64,000 nucleotides of DNA from an uncultured Flavobacteriaceae bacterium (GCA_905182835.1 CAJJDI010000014.1:38720-102719); one strand, 5' to 3'. Numbered from the stretch's first letter, positions 18,578 to 26,882 are shown. A program made the numbers and translations. Notes: generated by a model not told the origin, from the sequence alone.

Positions 18578-19252
18578 TTGGGTAGTAAAAACAAATTAAA
18601 AAAATTCAGGGATAACGATACGTTTAATAATGTATTTCAGCCAAGTAGAGATGATTTATTATCTGATTCGTTTGAGTTTAAAGGAAAATGGTCGGAGAGT
18701 ATTTTCAATAATAATAATCCAATTGTTTTAGAATTAGGTTGTGGTAAAGGTGAGTATTCAGTAGAGCTTGCAAAAAAAAACCCTAATATTAATTTTATTG
18801 GGATTGATATAAAAGGTGCTAGGTTTTGGAGAGGCGCAAAAACAGCAACTGAGAGTAATATTAATAATGTTAAATTTATTAGAGCTCAAATTGAGCTTGT
18901 TGAATTTCTTTTTGATAAAAATGAAGTATCTGAAATTTGGATTACATTTCCAGACCCTCAAATCACATACAAAAGAACAAAACACAGATTAACAAATCTA
19001 GATTTTTTAAAAAAATACAAAATAATTCTACAGAAAAATGGTTTTATCAATCTAAAAACTGATAGTGAATTCCTACATGGCTATACTTTAGGTGTTTTAC
19101 AGGCTATGGTAGGGCCTGAAATCCTGTATTCTAATCACGATATTTATAAAAGAGAGGGTAGTCCAGAAGAAGTAACTGAAATAAAAACTCATTATGAATC
19201 GTTATTTTTAAAAGAAGATAAACCTATTACATATATTAAATTTAAAATCTAA
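18578..19252 (+). CDS. trmB: tRNA (guanine-N7-)-methyltransferase TrmB
   Basis: TrmB methylates G46 of tRNA with S-adenosylmethionine. The SAM-binding motif LELGCGKGEYSVELAKKNP is at about 51-69, followed by FIGIDIKGARFW, and the substrate motif FPDPQ is near 125-129. 224 residues is typical. The start is TTG at 18578, because the family's MGSKNKLKKF N-terminus begins exactly there and no ATG is available. It is followed after 4 bases by the MGMT-like gene. Confidence 0.93.
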   Translation: MGSKNKLKKFRDNDTFNNVFQPSRDDLLSDSFEFKGKWSESIFNNNNPIVLELGCGKGEYSVELAKKNPNINFIGIDIKGARFWRGAKTATESNINNVKFIRAQIELVEFLFDKNEVSEIWITFPDPQITYKRTKHRLTNLDFLKKYKIILQKNGFINLKTDSEFLHGYTLGVLQAMVGPEILYSNHDIYKREGSPEEVTEIKTHYESLFLKEDKPITYIKFKI

Positions 19253-19256
19253 TATT

Positions 19257-19589
19257 TTGGAGTCAAATGAAGATAATTTTTTCGAAAAGGTTTATAATGT
19301 AGTTAGATTAATACCTTATGGAAGAGTTACAAACTACGGCTCTATTGCTAAGTATTTAGGATCTCCACAGAGCTCAAGAGCTGTTGGTTATGCGATGAAT
19401 TCTTCACATAACAAATCAGACATTCCAGCTCATCGAGTAGTAAACAGGGTGGGTCTTTTAACTGGAAAGCATCATTTTTTTGGCTCTAATTTAATGAAAA
19501 AACTTCTTGAGAGTGAGGATGTTATAATTATTAATAATCAAGTGCACAATTTTGATGCTTTGTACTGGGATCCATGCATTGAACTATAA
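19257..19589 (+). CDS. MGMT-family alkyltransferase-like protein (no catalytic Cys)
   Basis: A 110-residue protein with the DNA-binding domain of O6-alkylguanine-DNA alkyltransferase: VYNVVRLIPYGRVTNYGSIA, the helix-turn-helix AVGYAMN, and IPAHRVVNRVGLLTG. True alkyltransferases have PCHR with the acceptor Cys; here the position is Ala (PAHR), so it cannot accept alkyl groups. Such proteins (ATL) bind damaged DNA and flag it for repair in other bacteria, where the residue is often Trp. The start is TTG at 19257, four bases after trmB. Confidence 0.88.
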   Translation: MESNEDNFFEKVYNVVRLIPYGRVTNYGSIAKYLGSPQSSRAVGYAMNSSHNKSDIPAHRVVNRVGLLTGKHHFFGSNLMKKLLESEDVIIINNQVHNFDALYWDPCIEL

Positions 19590-19623
19590 TTCTAATACAT
19601 TTATTAAAATCAAGTTTTCGCAC

Positions 19624-19631
19624 TATATTTG
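19624..19631 (+). promoter_or_regulatory. Candidate -7 promoter element for the Fe-S operon
   Basis: TATATTTG, followed by C, matches the TAnnTTTG consensus and lies 18 bases before the TTG start of the Mrp gene. No -33 TTTG is clear at 17-23 bases upstream. It would drive the Mrp-Nfu-reductase-ferredoxin run. Confidence 0.5.
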
Positions 19632-19649
19632 CATAAAGAACAATAGAAT

Positions 19650-20759
19650 TTGAAAATAAGTAAAAACGAAATACTCAAAAAACTACAAGAAGCAAAAATC
19701 GAAAACTGTGTTTTTGTTAATCTTGTTAACTTTTCTGATGAAATTATCTTAGATGTAAATATTTCAAATCCAACTTTACAAGCAAAGAAAAAAGCTGAAT
19801 TGGAGATAAATACCTTTTTTGTATCAAAGTTAAATTCTAACTATAAAGTTAAGATTAATTTTAAGTCAATTTCAACTGTTAAAGAGGCTAAAAAAATAGA
19901 GTCTAAAAAAATAACAGGCATTAAAAATATTATTGCAGTTGCATCTGGAAAAGGTGGTGTTGGTAAGTCTACAGTTACTTCTAATTTATCTGTTTCACTT
20001 GCAAAAATGGGATTTAAAGTCGGACTTTTAGATGCGGATATATATGGACCATCCATACCAATTATGTTTGATATAGTAGATGAAAGACCTAAGTCGGTAA
20101 TAATTGAGGGTAAAAGTAAAATGGAGCCTGTAATGAATTATGGAGTTAAGGTTCTATCTATAGGTTTTTTTACAAAACCTGATCAGGCTGTCATATGGAG
20201 GGGCCCAATGGCTTCAAAGGCTTTAAATCAGATGATTTTTGATGCCAACTGGGGGGAATTAGACTTTCTGTTAATTGACTTACCACCAGGAACTGGAGAC
20301 ATTCACTTAAGTATATTACAGGCATTACCTATTACAGGTGCTGTAATTGTTAGTACCCCTCAAAATGTTGCATTAGCTGATGCGAAAAAAGGTGTAGCTA
20401 TGTTTAAGCAAGAAGTAATCAATGTCCCAGTTTTAGGTATTATTGAAAACATGTCTTATTTTACACCTGAAGAATTACCAGATAATAAATATTATTTATT
20501 TGGAAAAGATGGAGCAAAAAACTTAGCGGTTGATCTAGAAGTGCCTTTTTTAGGTAATATTCCTATTGTTCAAAGTGTTAGAGAAGCTGGAGATTTCGGT
20601 AGGCCTGTTGCAATGCAAGAGGATACAATCGTAAGTAAAGATTTTAAACTAATTACACAGAATGTTGTATCTGAAGTTGTGAAAAGGAATAAGAACCTTC
20701 CAATAACAGAAGCAATTAAAATCACAACCATGGCAGGTTGTTCAGCAGTTAATAAATAA
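19650..20759 (+). CDS. Mrp/NBP35-family Fe-S cluster carrier ATPase
   Basis: A 369-residue P-loop ATPase of the ApbC/Mrp family, which carries Fe-S clusters to apoproteins in the cytoplasm. An N-terminal DUF59/MIP18-like domain (about 1-85) precedes the deviant Walker A ASGKGGVGKSTVTSNLSVS near 95-113, with DADIYGPSIP and IDLPPGTGD following. The C-terminal CxxC that holds the bridging cluster in many relatives is absent; the segment after ENMSYF reads TPEELP instead. Start is TTG at 19650. It is followed by an Nfu protein, which supports the Fe-S role. Confidence 0.9.
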   Translation: MKISKNEILKKLQEAKIENCVFVNLVNFSDEIILDVNISNPTLQAKKKAELEINTFFVSKLNSNYKVKINFKSISTVKEAKKIESKKITGIKNIIAVASGKGGVGKSTVTSNLSVSLAKMGFKVGLLDADIYGPSIPIMFDIVDERPKSVIIEGKSKMEPVMNYGVKVLSIGFFTKPDQAVIWRGPMASKALNQMIFDANWGELDFLLIDLPPGTGDIHLSILQALPITGAVIVSTPQNVALADAKKGVAMFKQEVINVPVLGIIENMSYFTPEELPDNKYYLFGKDGAKNLAVDLEVPFLGNIPIVQSVREAGDFGRPVAMQEDTIVSKDFKLITQNVVSEVVKRNKNLPITEAIKITTMAGCSAVNK

Positions 20760-20769
20760 ATAAATTAAA

Positions 20770-21006
20770 ATGTCTGATAATATTAAAGAAAAAGTTGAAA
20801 ATGCCTTAGACGAAATAAGACCGTTTCTTCAAAGAGACGGGGGTGACATATCACTACTTGAAATTAATGCTAACACAGTTACTGTTAGACTTGAAGGAGC
20901 ATGCTCTACTTGTAGTATTAACCAAATGACGCTAAAGTCGGGTGTTGAAATGACTATAAAAAAACATGCCCCAGAAATTGAAAATGTTATTAATATTGAA
21001 TCATAA
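20770..21006 (+). CDS. NifU C-terminal domain (Nfu) Fe-S scaffold
   Basis: A 78-residue protein consisting only of the NifU C-terminal domain. RPFLQRDGGDISLLEI and the cluster-binding GACSTCSINQMTLKSGVE, with its CxxC near 48-51, are diagnostic. Nfu proteins receive and deliver [4Fe-4S] clusters. It sits between the Mrp carrier and the ferredoxin reductase, with no base between its stop and the next ATG, so it is a member of the same operon. Confidence 0.93.
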   Translation: MSDNIKEKVENALDEIRPFLQRDGGDISLLEINANTVTVRLEGACSTCSINQMTLKSGVEMTIKKHAPEIENVINIES

Positions 21007-22062
21007 ATGATAAAGTCTGATATTTTAATTATTGGTGCAGGACCTGTAGGTTTATTTGCTGTTTTCGAGGCAGGGTTATTAAAAATGAAATGTCATTTAA
21101 TTGATATTTTACCAAAGCCAGGAGGTCAATGTTCTGAAATTTACCCAAAAAAACCTATTTATGATATTCCAGCTTATCCCGAAATACTGGCTGATGGTTT
21201 AATAGATAAGCTTATGGACCAGTGCTCTCAATTTCAACCTGGCTTCACATTAGGTGAGAGAGCTATGACTATTGACAAACAAGATGATGATTCTTTTTTA
21301 GTTATAACAGACAAGTACACAAAGCATAGTGCTCGAATAGTTGTGATCGCTGGAGGTTTAGGTAGTTTTGAACCCAGAAAACCACTTATTAAAAATGTTG
21401 ATAGATTTGAAGGGTTTGGTCTAGAATACTTTATTAAAGAGCCTAATTTATTTAGAGATAAAAAGGTTGTGATCGCTGGAGGAGGTGATTCTGCACTAGA
21501 CTGGACAATTGTTTTAAGTGAAATTGCGTCTGAAGTTACTTTAATTCATAGAAGAAGTGAATTTAGAGGTGCTCTAGACTCAGTAGATAAAGTTCAGCAG
21601 TTAAAAAACTTGAATAAAATTAATATTATCACTCCAGCAGAAGTTGTTAGTCTAAATGGAAAAGTTAACTTAGAATCAATTACAATAAAATCATCTGATA
21701 ATTCTGAAACTGATATTCAGACAGATTACTTTGTCCCTCTTTTTGGTCTTTCTCCTAAATTAGGCCCTATTTCTAATTGGGGTTTGGAAATTGAAAAAAA
21801 CGCAATTAAAGTAAATAACTCATTAGATTACCAAACTAACATTCCTGGAATTTATGCTATTGGAGATGTCAACACCTATCCAGGGAAGCTTAAGTTAATA
21901 TTATGCGGATTCCATGAAGCTGCTTTAATGTGTCAATCTGCATTTAAGATCTTAAATCCAAATAAAAAATTCTTATTAAAATATACTACAGTTTCTGGAG
22001 TAGAAGGTTTTGATGGATCACATAAAAAAGCTCCAAAATCTGTTATTAAAACTATCTCATAG
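21007..22062 (+). CDS. Ferredoxin/flavodoxin-NADP reductase (thioredoxin reductase-like)
   Basis: A 351-residue FAD/NADPH flavoprotein of the TrxR-like ferredoxin-NADP reductase type. The FAD-binding IIGAGPVGLFAVFEAG is at 7-22, the NADPH-binding VVIAGGGDSALDW near 155-167, and the late GIYAIGDVNTYPGKLKL matches the FAD-contact segment. The redox CxxC of true thioredoxin reductase is absent. The next gene, overlapping by one base, is a [2Fe-2S] ferredoxin, which is probably its partner. Confidence 0.93.
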   Translation: MIKSDILIIGAGPVGLFAVFEAGLLKMKCHLIDILPKPGGQCSEIYPKKPIYDIPAYPEILADGLIDKLMDQCSQFQPGFTLGERAMTIDKQDDDSFLVITDKYTKHSARIVVIAGGLGSFEPRKPLIKNVDRFEGFGLEYFIKEPNLFRDKKVVIAGGGDSALDWTIVLSEIASEVTLIHRRSEFRGALDSVDKVQQLKNLNKINIITPAEVVSLNGKVNLESITIKSSDNSETDIQTDYFVPLFGLSPKLGPISNWGLEIEKNAIKVNNSLDYQTNIPGIYAIGDVNTYPGKLKLILCGFHEAALMCQSAFKILNPNKKFLLKYTTVSGVEGFDGSHKKAPKSVIKTIS

Positions 22063-22397
22063 TGAATGAAAATGACATAAATATAGTTATTACTGATAGG
22101 GAAGGTGTTATACATGATGTGATAGCTCCGACTGATATGTCAATAAATTTAATGGAATTAATAAAAATTCATGAACTTGAAAATGATGGCACTATTGGAA
22201 TATGTGGAGGTATGAATATGTGTGCTTCTTGCCAATGTTATATTGAGTCTCAACACAATATAATACCTAAATCCGACGATGAGGAAGCTATGTTGTCGGA
22301 AGCTCTTTATTTGCAATCTAATAGTAGGTTAGCTTGTCAAATCCCAATCACTATAGATTTAGATAATCTAAAAATAAAAATAGCACCGGAGAGCTAA
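22062..22397 (+). CDS. [2Fe-2S] ferredoxin (adrenodoxin type)
   Basis: A 111-residue plant/adrenodoxin-type ferredoxin. Cluster ligands are in GICGGMNMCASCQCYIE (C-x5-C-x2-C), with the fourth Cys in SRLACQIPI about 36 residues later. The start is GTG at 22062, whose G is the last base of the reductase stop codon, so the two are translationally coupled. It probably carries electrons between the reductase and an acceptor such as a Rieske oxygenase; one is encoded 2.8 kb away on the other strand, but that link is only inferred. The 3' end overlaps the convergent SGNH gene by 4 bases. Confidence 0.93.
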   Translation: MNENDINIVITDREGVIHDVIAPTDMSINLMELIKIHELENDGTIGICGGMNMCASCQCYIESQHNIIPKSDDEEAMLSEALYLQSNSRLACQIPITIDLDNLKIKIAPES

Positions 22398-23116
22398 TCT
22401 AATAATTTTTCTAGAGCAACCGGAAAAATCCTTTCTACAAATTTTTTATAAGCTAGTTCAGAGGGATGTAAATTATCACTTGCAACAAGTCCAGGATTAA
22501 CTAATCCTAGCCTTGTAATATCGGTAATATTAATAAAACTAATTTGATTTTCTATACAATAATTTTCTGCAAAATTATTGTACAAGTCAATCTCTTCACT
22601 GGTTAAACTTGGATTAGGTCCTGATTGTCCAAAAGGGGTATATGCGTAATCTGGTATTGATATAACTATTAGGTTGTTACTACTTTGAGATTTTGTTAGA
22701 CTTATGGCTTTATTTACTAGCTCAGGAAATTCATTTTCATACAGTTCGAATGGTCTATTTTGGTACTGATTATTAACCCCAATTAATAAGGTAACTATAT
22801 CATTATTTTGAAAAATATTATCCGGACTGTCATTCTCAATTACAGGGTCAATACTATTAATTAATGCAGTTGTTGTCCAGCCTGTAACCGCAATAATTTC
22901 AACATTTACTGTATCTATGCTTAACTCGATTTGAAGTGAATCTTTTAATTGAACAGGAAAGTTACATTCATCGCAAACACTTTGACCAATAGTGTAACTA
23001 TCTCCTAAGGAGAGTATTTTGTAATTAGTTGGAAAAATACCCATATCTTCTGCGTCTTGAAAAATATCACAACTATATACACTAATAATAATAATATATG
23101 TGATTATTATTTTCAT
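22394..23116 (-). CDS. SGNH/GDSL hydrolase lipoprotein
   Basis: A 240-residue predicted lipoprotein (lipobox VYSC, Cys16) with an SGNH hydrolase domain. Block I is LSLGDSYTIGQS with nucleophile Ser40, block III is LLIGVNNQ, and block V is DNLHPSELAY with the catalytic Asp and His. Members cleave ester bonds in lipids, acetylated sugars and similar substrates. It abuts the DUF3050 gene without a gap and is probably its operon partner. A CDEC pair just after the catalytic loop is unusual and could form a disulfide or bind metal. Confidence 0.87.
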   Translation of the reverse strand: MKIIITYIIIISVYSCDIFQDAEDMGIFPTNYKILSLGDSYTIGQSVCDECNFPVQLKDSLQIELSIDTVNVEIIAVTGWTTTALINSIDPVIENDSPDNIFQNNDIVTLLIGVNNQYQNRPFELYENEFPELVNKAISLTKSQSSNNLIVISIPDYAYTPFGQSGPNPSLTSEEIDLYNNFAENYCIENQISFINITDITRLGLVNPGLVASDNLHPSELAYKKFVERIFPVALEKLLD

Positions 23117-23896
23117 TTAAACTAAAACTTTTTTGTCTACAATAATATTTTCAATTGAATTCCATAATTCAATCCTTTTTTTTAGTGATTCTACAGATAC
23201 TTCTTCAATTTCTTTCCATTTTTCTAGATCATTTTCTGCTAATTCTACGACCATTTCTAGAGCCATAGGTCCATGTTCATCTTCATCTAATTCAATATGT
23301 CTTTCAAAGTAGTAAATCAATTTTGAAATATCTTGCTCAGGAAAATTCTGTTGAAAGTTTTTTAAAATTGCTGTAAACATACTCGGAATTAGATTTTCTC
23401 TACCAAATGTAAAAGCTGCTGCAACTTTATGAGGTTTTCCTTCTTCGATTATCTTAAAGGTGAATTCTAAAAAATCTTTAACCTCTTTTGGAATCTTTGA
23501 AGAATTAATTGTGTTAAAAATATCTTCATCCTTTAATTTAGTCAAGAATAGATCTATATCATTGGTATCTGCTCCAAAACTTTCGATAGCTTCTAAATAT
23601 AGCTCGTAATGACTTTTTCTTTGGCCAATTTGATTAATATCTGTTTCTTCAGCAAGAACAATTTCATTAATTAAATATGCTGTTTGGGAATTATTATTTG
23701 GCAACCAAGGAGTTGATGTACATGTTAATTTTCTTTGTAGAGACTTTAATAATGACATAAAATCCCATACTGCAAAAACATGAATTTGAACAAAAGTCCT
23801 TAAGTCTTGGATTGTTTTAATATTTGAATATAAATTATGATTTAGTAATTCTTCTCTATAATGTAGAATTGAATTGTTGATTTTTTCAACTGTCAT
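23117..23896 (-). CDS. DUF3050 protein (haem-oxygenase-like fold)
   Basis: A 259-residue protein assigned to DUF3050 from the WDFMSLLKSLQRKLTC, PWLP and ERHIELDEDEHGPMALEM segments. The potential metal ligands His39, Glu83, Glu84, His97, Glu167, His200, Asp204 and His208 are spaced as in helical haem-oxygenase-like proteins that bind two irons. The activity is unknown. It lies between an SGNH hydrolase (0 bases) and a glutaryl-CoA dehydrogenase (5 bases), so the three are probably one transcript. A cofactor-free role is also possible. Confidence 0.8.
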   Translation of the reverse strand: MTVEKINNSILHYREELLNHNLYSNIKTIQDLRTFVQIHVFAVWDFMSLLKSLQRKLTCTSTPWLPNNNSQTAYLINEIVLAEETDINQIGQRKSHYELYLEAIESFGADTNDIDLFLTKLKDEDIFNTINSSKIPKEVKDFLEFTFKIIEEGKPHKVAAAFTFGRENLIPSMFTAILKNFQQNFPEQDISKLIYYFERHIELDEDEHGPMALEMVVELAENDLEKWKEIEEVSVESLKKRIELWNSIENIIVDKKVLV

Positions 23897-23901
23897 ATGT
23901 T

Positions 23902-25080
23902 TTATTTAAATGCATTTAAACCTGTAATATCTAATCCAGTAATAAGTAAATGAATATCATGCGTCCCTTCATACGTTATAACACTTTCTAAATTCATCAT
24001 GTGTCTCATTATAGAATATTCACCTGAGATTCCCATACCACCTAAAATTTGCCTTGAATCTCTTGCAATTTTAATTGCCATTTCCACATTATTTCTTTTT
24101 GCCATTGAGATTTGAGCAGTTGTAGCTTTTCCTTGATTTTTTAAATTACCTAACCTCCAAGCTAACAATTGAGCCTTAGTGATTTCAGTTACCATTTCAG
24201 CTAATTTCTTTTGTTGTAATTGGAAGCCACCTATTGGTTTGCCAAATTGTATCCTCTCTTTAGAGTACCTTAATGCCGTATCATAACAGTCCATTGCGGC
24301 TCCTATTGCCCCCCAAGCAATTCCGTACCTTGCAGAATCTAAACAGCCTAATGGAGCGCCAAGTCCAGATTTATTAGGTAAAATATTTTCCTTTGGTACC
24401 TTCACATTATCAAAAATTAATTCACCCGTAGAGCTTGCTCTTAGAGACCACTTATTGTGTGTTTCTGGTGTTGTAAAACCTTCCATTCCTCTCTCAACAA
24501 TTAGCCCGTGTATTCTGCCTTCTTCATTTTTGGCCCAAACAATTGCTACCTGAGCAATTGGAGAGTTTGAAATCCACATTTTAGCTCCGTTAAGCAAATA
24601 ATGGTCTCCTTTGTCTTTAAAATTTGTAACCATCCCAGATGGATTAGATCCGTGGTCAGGTTCAGTTAACCCAAAACAGCCCATCCATTCGCCAGAGGCA
24701 AGTTTTGGTAAAAATTTCATTCTTTGTTCTTCATTTCCATATTTCCATATTGGAAACATAACTAATGAGGACTGAACTGAGGCAGTCGACCTAACGCCTG
24801 AATCACCTCTTTCAATTTCTTGCATAATTAAACCATAGGATATATAGTCAAGTCCAGCTCCACCGTATTCTTCTGGTATATAAGGCCCAAAAGCTCCGAT
24901 ATTTGCTAAACCACTTACAATTTGTGTAGGGAACTCAGCATTTTGTGCGTATTCTTCAATTATTGGACTAACGTCTCTTTTTACCCATTCTCTTGCTGCA
25001 TCACGCACTAACAAATGTTCTTCTGATAGTAATTCATCTAAATTATAATAGTCAGGTGCTTCAAATAAATCTGGTTTCAT
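23902..25080 (-). CDS. Acyl-CoA dehydrogenase, probably glutaryl-CoA dehydrogenase
   Basis: A 392-residue FAD enzyme. The FGLTEPDHGSNP and YLLNGAKMWISNSPIA segments are typical of acyl-CoA dehydrogenases. The C-terminal YEGTHDIHLLITGLDITG carries the catalytic Glu in the position and context (TYEGTxDIH) of glutaryl-CoA dehydrogenase, which oxidises and decarboxylates glutaryl-CoA to crotonyl-CoA in lysine and tryptophan breakdown. The Lys-breakdown enzyme encoded at 7.2-8.6 kb fits this. A CAAAAATA at 25103-25110 reads TATTTTTG on the minus strand and may be its -7 box. Confidence 0.88.
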   Translation of the reverse strand: MKPDLFEAPDYYNLDELLSEEHLLVRDAAREWVKRDVSPIIEEYAQNAEFPTQIVSGLANIGAFGPYIPEEYGGAGLDYISYGLIMQEIERGDSGVRSTASVQSSLVMFPIWKYGNEEQRMKFLPKLASGEWMGCFGLTEPDHGSNPSGMVTNFKDKGDHYLLNGAKMWISNSPIAQVAIVWAKNEEGRIHGLIVERGMEGFTTPETHNKWSLRASSTGELIFDNVKVPKENILPNKSGLGAPLGCLDSARYGIAWGAIGAAMDCYDTALRYSKERIQFGKPIGGFQLQQKKLAEMVTEITKAQLLAWRLGNLKNQGKATTAQISMAKRNNVEMAIKIARDSRQILGGMGISGEYSIMRHMMNLESVITYEGTHDIHLLITGLDITGLNAFK

Positions 25081-25167
25081 AGAATGATATTTTTATGTTA
25101 TACAAAAATAAACAAAGCTTGTTAATTTATAGTATTTGTCATAAAAAAAAGAAATTTATTATTAAGT

Positions 25168-26256
25168 CTAAGAATTTAATAATTCTGACAATAAATGATG
25201 AAAATGGTGAACCCCTTTTTCTTTTGTTGCTGAATATCTGCCAGATTTATAAAAGCGTGAATTAATTCCTTTCTGAACATTTTGTACCACATACTCATCT
25301 TCCTTTTCAACTTTTTCTAAATTACTACCAGCCCCTTGATTTAGTTTTGTTTTATCGAACACATAAGACCTGAATTCAATTTCTGTCAATTTTAAATCAA
25401 CTGGTTTAACGATGTTTATTGATAAGCCCCAGGGATAAAAATTAAACATCATATTGGGAAATATCCAGAAGTAATATGCTGCAATATTTTTACCATAATC
25501 TATATGATTCTTTGGAAAAATAAAGCAATCTTCTTTTTTATTACTATATCCAATTTGTAGGTTACAATTATTATAAATTTCAGTTTCATAGCTATTATAA
25601 TCTAATATTTCATTTAGATCTTTATGAACAAAGGGTACATGGAAGCCTTCTAAGTAATTGTCACAATATAATGCCCAGTGTGCATTTATTTTAAAATCTT
25701 GAGATAATGAAGGGTCAAACTTTGATTTGTCTAGAGGCAAAAATCCAATTCTGTTATTCATAGTATTAATCACCTCTTCAATATCAAAGATTGGATTTAA
25801 TCCAACAAAAAGCAACTTGTTCCAATTTTTTATTGAAAAATTCTGAAGATTATCGCATTTTCGTGGAAAATTTTTGGTCTCTTCAAAATCAGGCATAAAT
25901 TCAAATTCCCCATCATTTTTAAACCTTCTTCCGTGGTACATGCATCTGATTTTTGATGACTTACAATCTTCTAGAATTAATAAATTTCCTCTGTGGGTAC
26001 AGACATTTGACAAGCATCTAATGTTATTATTAGATACTTTAGATAATAATAAAGGCTCATCTAAATAACCTTCTAACAATACAAAAGGGTGGAGTGAATT
26101 AGTTTCTTTAATCAAATTCTCATCTCCAATCCAATGCCAAGTTTTTAGAAACACATTTTCTTTAATTAGCTCAAATAATTCTGGGTTCTTATAAAAGCTT
26201 GAAGGCAAAGTCTCTGCTTTACTTATATCTGAATTGATTTTAAATTTTAAATTCAT
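25168..26256 (-). CDS. Rieske-type aromatic-ring-hydroxylating/demethylating oxygenase alpha subunit
   Basis: A 362-residue Rieske non-haem iron oxygenase. The [2Fe-2S] ligands are Cys86/His88 (CTHRG) and Cys105/His108 (CMYHG). The catalytic domain has YLEGFHVPFVH with His206 and His211 as mononuclear iron ligands. Overall it resembles the choline/carnitine monooxygenase branch more than the dioxygenases, but the substrate cannot be read from sequence. No dedicated reductase or beta subunit is adjacent. It lies 39 bases from rimM and 87 bases upstream of the glutaryl-CoA dehydrogenase gene. Confidence 0.87.
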   Translation of the reverse strand: MNLKFKINSDISKAETLPSSFYKNPELFELIKENVFLKTWHWIGDENLIKETNSLHPFVLLEGYLDEPLLLSKVSNNNIRCLSNVCTHRGNLLILEDCKSSKIRCMYHGRRFKNDGEFEFMPDFEETKNFPRKCDNLQNFSIKNWNKLLFVGLNPIFDIEEVINTMNNRIGFLPLDKSKFDPSLSQDFKINAHWALYCDNYLEGFHVPFVHKDLNEILDYNSYETEIYNNCNLQIGYSNKKEDCFIFPKNHIDYGKNIAAYYFWIFPNMMFNFYPWGLSINIVKPVDLKLTEIEFRSYVFDKTKLNQGAGSNLEKVEKEDEYVVQNVQKGINSRFYKSGRYSATKEKGVHHFHHLLSELLNS

Positions 26257-26294
26257 TTATAATTGAATATATATACAAGCAAGTTAATTTTTTT

Positions 26295-26819
26295 TTATGA
26301 ATTTATGTATAAATCTATCAAGCCCTCCGGAGTTTTTACAATTATTTCTGACTTTAATCTATCAACTTTTATTATAAATTCGTCATGAACTGGAATTAGC
26401 ACATCTCCTTTTGTATTGTTAATCACAAAAAGATCTTGAGCATTGTTCTCTCTTATACTTATAACTTTCCCAAGCTCTCCAAACTTTTCATCTACAATTA
26501 AAAAATTAATCACCTCATGATAGTAAAATTTATTACCCGTCAATATTGGTAGGTGGCTTAGAGGTAAATACACATCACAATTGATTATTATATCAGTATC
26601 ATTTTCGCAATTTACTCCTTCAAACTTTACCCTTAGAACATTTTCTTTGTGAATTCTAATAATTTCAATTTTGTACGTATTTAATTTATCGTTATGATAA
26701 ATAAATAAAGTTTTAATTTTTTTATAAATATCCGTTTGATCAGAATCAATTTTGATTAGTAGTTCACCTTTAAAACTATACTTTTTAGTAATTTTCCCTA
26801 AATAATAATAATCTTTCAT
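26295..26819 (-). CDS. rimM: Ribosome maturation factor RimM
   Basis: RimM assists maturation of the 30S head domain. The N-terminal YYLGKITKKYSFKGELLIK is the RimM beta-barrel signature, and the PRC-barrel domain covers about 95-170 with VINFLIVDEKFGELGKV. Length (174) is typical. It follows rpsP, as in most bacteria, but an intrinsic terminator hairpin ends only two bases before its ATG, so its transcription may depend on read-through from rpsP. Confidence 0.93.
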   Translation of the reverse strand: MKDYYYLGKITKKYSFKGELLIKIDSDQTDIYKKIKTLFIYHNDKLNTYKIEIIRIHKENVLRVKFEGVNCENDTDIIINCDVYLPLSHLPILTGNKFYYHEVINFLIVDEKFGELGKVISIRENNAQDLFVINNTKGDVLIPVHDEFIIKVDRLKSEIIVKTPEGLIDLYINS

Positions 26820-26821
26820 AT

Positions 26822-26852
26822 AAAAAAACCTGTTAATTTTAGTTAACAGGTT
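26822..26852 (-). terminator. Intrinsic terminator/attenuator between rpsP and rimM
   Basis: Read on the minus strand, a perfect 10-base-pair stem (AACCTGTTAA / TTAACAGGTT, arms 26843-26852 and 26827-26836) with a 6-base loop is followed by a run of T. It lies immediately before the rimM start and after the rpsP stop. Confidence 0.85.
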
Positions 26853-26882
26853 GTAAATGTATTAAATGTTTTTTGGAATATA

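Noticed and set aside
21007..22062. Thioredoxin reductase as identity of the flavoprotein
   Set aside because: No redox CxxC between the FAD and NADPH segments, and the next gene is a ferredoxin.
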